From contig CALRWV020000003.1 of NCBI GenBank assembly GCA_943371965.1, positions 1 to 64,000 of the forward strand: a stretch of DNA of 64,000 nucleotides, read 5' to 3'. The notes under the pieces were generated by a model. It was given only the letters and a program-made list of their open reading frames with translations, ran no database searches and was not told where the DNA came from. Positions 62,127 to 64,000 of the stretch are shown one piece after another (position 1 is the first letter of the stretch; each line of letters starts with the position of its first letter). Source of the stretch: CALRWV02 sp943371965. Its GTDB lineage: Bacteria > Bacteroidota > JABWAT01. Made by a program: the position numbers and the translations under genes.

Positions 62127-62178
62127 TTCCTCTATTCCTGTTCCTTGATCCTTCCTTTTCCTGAATTTCTTCCTTTCA
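62127..62178. repeat. Pyrimidine word tract (TTCCT words)
   Basis: A run of TTCCT-rich words (TCCTCTATTCCTGTTCC, TTGATCCTTCC, TTTTCCTG, TTCTTCC) in the spacer before the next gene. Resembles the other word tracts in style. No hairpin and no promoter identified. Confidence 0.45.
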
Positions 62179-62233
62179 CTTGATTGCTTTTTTGATTACT
62201 TTGAACACCTAATCACAATCAAAAGCAGAAACC

Positions 62234-63328
62234 ATGTCAACACAAATTTTTATGACCGGTTTCCCCGGTTTTATAGCTTCCAGACTGATCATTCAGTTGG
62301 TTGAAAACAGATCTGATCTCACTTTCCATCTTCTAATTCAAGATAAATTCAAATCACTTGCAGAAGCCCAGCGTGATAAAATTGTTGCTGAAAAGCCATT
62401 TCTTAAAGAGCTTATTCATTTTTATTCGGGTGACATTACCATGCAGGATTGCGGATTGCACCAAACTCAATTGGAATTTCTGAAAGAAAATGTCCACGAA
62501 GTCTGGCACCTTGCTGCAGTTTATGATTTAACGATTGACCGTGACAGGGCCCTGATTATCAATGTTGACGGAACAAAAAATATTCTTCATCTTATCAAAA
62601 CTTTCAAGCAGCTTCAAAGGCATTTTTATATTTCAACTGCTTATGTCAGCGGTGACAGAACCGGAACCATTTTCGAGGAGGAATTGAATGCAAATCAGCA
62701 ATTCAGAAATTATTATGAGGAAACTAAATTTTTGGCAGAAGTTGAAGTTAAAAAATCAATGAGCGCCATTCCGACAACTATTTTCCGTCCTGCAATTGTA
62801 GTTGGAGATTCAAAAAATGGTGAGACTCAAAAATTTGATGGTCCTTATTTTGTAATCAGGGTGATGGATAAACTGCCGAAATATTTTGCTATGACGATGA
62901 TCGGTTCAGGCAGAAATACGGTGAATCTGGTTCCGGTTGATTTTCTGATTTCTGCCATGAGTTATTTAAGTTCAAGGTCAGAATCAAAAGATAAAATTTA
63001 TCACCTGACTGATCCAAATCCATTAAAGCAACTTGAACTGATTCATTTGTTTGCACGTTTGATTAAAAAACATTTTTTCATTATTCCAGTCCCAGCTTTT
63101 TTAATGCGGTTTTTGCTGATGATAAAACCCATTAAAGATTTTACCGGATTGCCAAAAGAATTTGTTGAGTATTTTGACCATCCGCATAAATATGACTGTT
63201 CAAATACAATTGAGGATTTGAAAGGATCAGGAATTTCAGTTCCCAAATTTGACAGTTATGCAGGAAATTTAATCCACTACTATTTCGGTAAAAAAGCAGA
63301 ATTTAAAACCAAACAGGCAATGTTTTAA
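62234..63328 (+). CDS. NAD-dependent epimerase/thioester-reductase-like SDR
   Basis: 364 aa extended SDR of the NAD-binding-4 (male sterility/thioester reductase) type. MTGFPGFIASRLIIQLV gives the NAD motif; HLAAVYD, STAYVSGDR, catalytic YYEETK and RPAIVVGDS follow, then a C-terminal helical region (about 270-364). Members reduce acyl-CoA or carrier-bound acyl groups to aldehydes or act on nucleotide sugars. The next gene is an aldehyde dehydrogenase, which would fit an acyl/aldehyde pathway, but substrate is unknown. Confidence 0.83.
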   Translation: MSTQIFMTGFPGFIASRLIIQLVENRSDLTFHLLIQDKFKSLAEAQRDKIVAEKPFLKELIHFYSGDITMQDCGLHQTQLEFLKENVHEVWHLAAVYDLTIDRDRALIINVDGTKNILHLIKTFKQLQRHFYISTAYVSGDRTGTIFEEELNANQQFRNYYEETKFLAEVEVKKSMSAIPTTIFRPAIVVGDSKNGETQKFDGPYFVIRVMDKLPKYFAMTMIGSGRNTVNLVPVDFLISAMSYLSSRSESKDKIYHLTDPNPLKQLELIHLFARLIKKHFFIIPVPAFLMRFLLMIKPIKDFTGLPKEFVEYFDHPHKYDCSNTIEDLKGSGISVPKFDSYAGNLIHYYFGKKAEFKTKQAMF

Positions 63329-63369
63329 AATCAAAAACATTTACTCATACAATTTGAAAAGTGAAATCT

Positions 63370-64000
63370 ATGTCAACATTTTTTACAAGCAATCCCTCCA
63401 CCGGTGAAAGACTGAACGAAATTCATTCAGGAACAAACACCGAATTTGATGAATTGATTGCAAAACAAAAGACTGCACTTACTGAATGGAAAAAAACAGA
63501 TTTTTCCGAAAGAATAAACTGGAGCAAAAGAATCAGACAAGTTATAGTTGATGAAGTCGATTCAATTTCCAGCCTGATTGCAACAGAGCAGGGGAAACCC
63601 AAAACAGAATCCATTGGTGTTGAAATTATTCCGGTGTTGGACACTTTGAAATATTTGGAACAACGCGCAGTTAAGGAATTGCATTCACGGAAAATAAACC
63701 ATCAGCAACTTCTTTTTTCCCATAAAAAAGCTCAACTTGTTTTTGAACCGTATGGAACAGTGCTGGTTATTGCTCCCTGGAATTTTCCTTTTTCAATTCC
63801 GTTCATCAGTGCTCTTGAAGCCATGTTTTGCGGTAACACAGTAATAATAAAACCATCACCGTTTACTGCCGGTATCGGGTTGAAAATTGGTGAAATTCTG
63901 AAAAAAGCAGAACTTCCCAAAAATGTGATTGATATTTTTACCTGTGAAAATGATGTCGCCCAATATGCTGTTGAACATCATGGAATCAATAAAATATTAT
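63370..64000 (+). CDS. Aldehyde dehydrogenase, 3' end beyond the window
   Basis: The first 210 codons of an NAD(P)-dependent aldehyde dehydrogenase: FTSNPSTGERLNEI at the start, TEQGKPKTESIGVEI, then APWNFPFSIPFISALEAMFCGNTVIIKPSPFT, the cofactor-binding segment. The catalytic Cys and Glu would come after the window end. The EPYGTVLVIAPWNFPFS form resembles succinate-semialdehyde or general aliphatic-aldehyde types. It starts 42 bp after the SDR gene. Partial, so the subfamily is not assigned. Confidence 0.85.
   Translation, partial: MSTFFTSNPSTGERLNEIHSGTNTEFDELIAKQKTALTEWKKTDFSERINWSKRIRQVIVDEVDSISSLIATEQGKPKTESIGVEIIPVLDTLKYLEQRAVKELHSRKINHQQLLFSHKKAQLVFEPYGTVLVIAPWNFPFSIPFISALEAMFCGNTVIIKPSPFTAGIGLKIGEILKKAELPKNVIDIFTCENDVAQYAVEHHGINKIL

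Overview
The window is about 64 kb of AT-rich bacterial chromosome, coding almost entirely on the + strand (one clear minus-strand gene). It looks like a member of the FCB superphylum, most likely near Ignavibacteriota/Chlorobiota. Three very large secreted proteins end in the NYPNPFNP-type type IX secretion sorting domain. Several promoters have the Bacteroidota layout TTG-N20-TAnnTT(T/C)G. A propeller-type histidine kinase is present, and a short-chain reductase closely resembles (from memory) the Chlorobium sepiapterin reductase. I am confident of FCB and less sure of the phylum.

Layout. 1-3250: a Bcp peroxiredoxin, thiamine pyrophosphokinase and an unrecognised lipoprotein. 3500-26620: a surface-protein island with a sensor kinase and NarL-type regulator, three giant FG-GAP/Ig-like proteins (2125, 2108 and 1753 aa) and a lone receiver protein between the second and third. 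The FG-GAP repeats number exactly 7 per block: 3, 4 and 3 blocks, so ten predicted seven-bladed propellers. Two of the three genes share a conserved upstream element. 26750-29640: rpsO and pnp. 29820-38540: an M16 peptidase, an IVP-type four-helix-bundle protein flanked by repeats, ald, dut, a polysaccharide deacetylase, an antitoxin-like protein, an AI-2E-type membrane protein, der and a CoA-disulfide-reductase-like flavoenzyme. 38640-40363: a three-gene cluster (pyruvoyl-tetrahydropterin synthase, GTP cyclohydrolase I, sepiapterin-reductase-like enzyme) that together covers GTP to tetrahydrobiopterin. 40371-46850: a TonB-like protein, proline dehydrogenase, hisE-like/hisG, an EamA transporter and cystathionine beta-synthase. 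46968-47351: a decayed outer-membrane protein gene. 47476-54743: the rimP-nusA-infB-rbfA-truB-ribF translation operon, with a leader hairpin that looks like an attenuator. 54955-64000: parAB, a DUF5683 protein, trpEG, a YefM/RelE toxin-antitoxin pair, a LOG-family protein, a LysM lytic transglycosylase, an acyl-reductase-like SDR and an aldehyde dehydrogenase cut by the window end.

The spacers are the other distinctive part. Many hold short word-repetitive tracts, often as inverted repeats, each built from a different word and several lying directly against a start codon that has no Shine-Dalgarno sequence. Similar words occur inside the coding sequence of the giant proteins, always in one loop just before the sorting domain. 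Other spacers hold hairpin repeat families, one of which shows a compensatory base-pair change between copies.

No rRNA, tRNA, CRISPR array, transposase or prophage was seen. Everything here comes from reading sequence and remembered family features; no database search was run.
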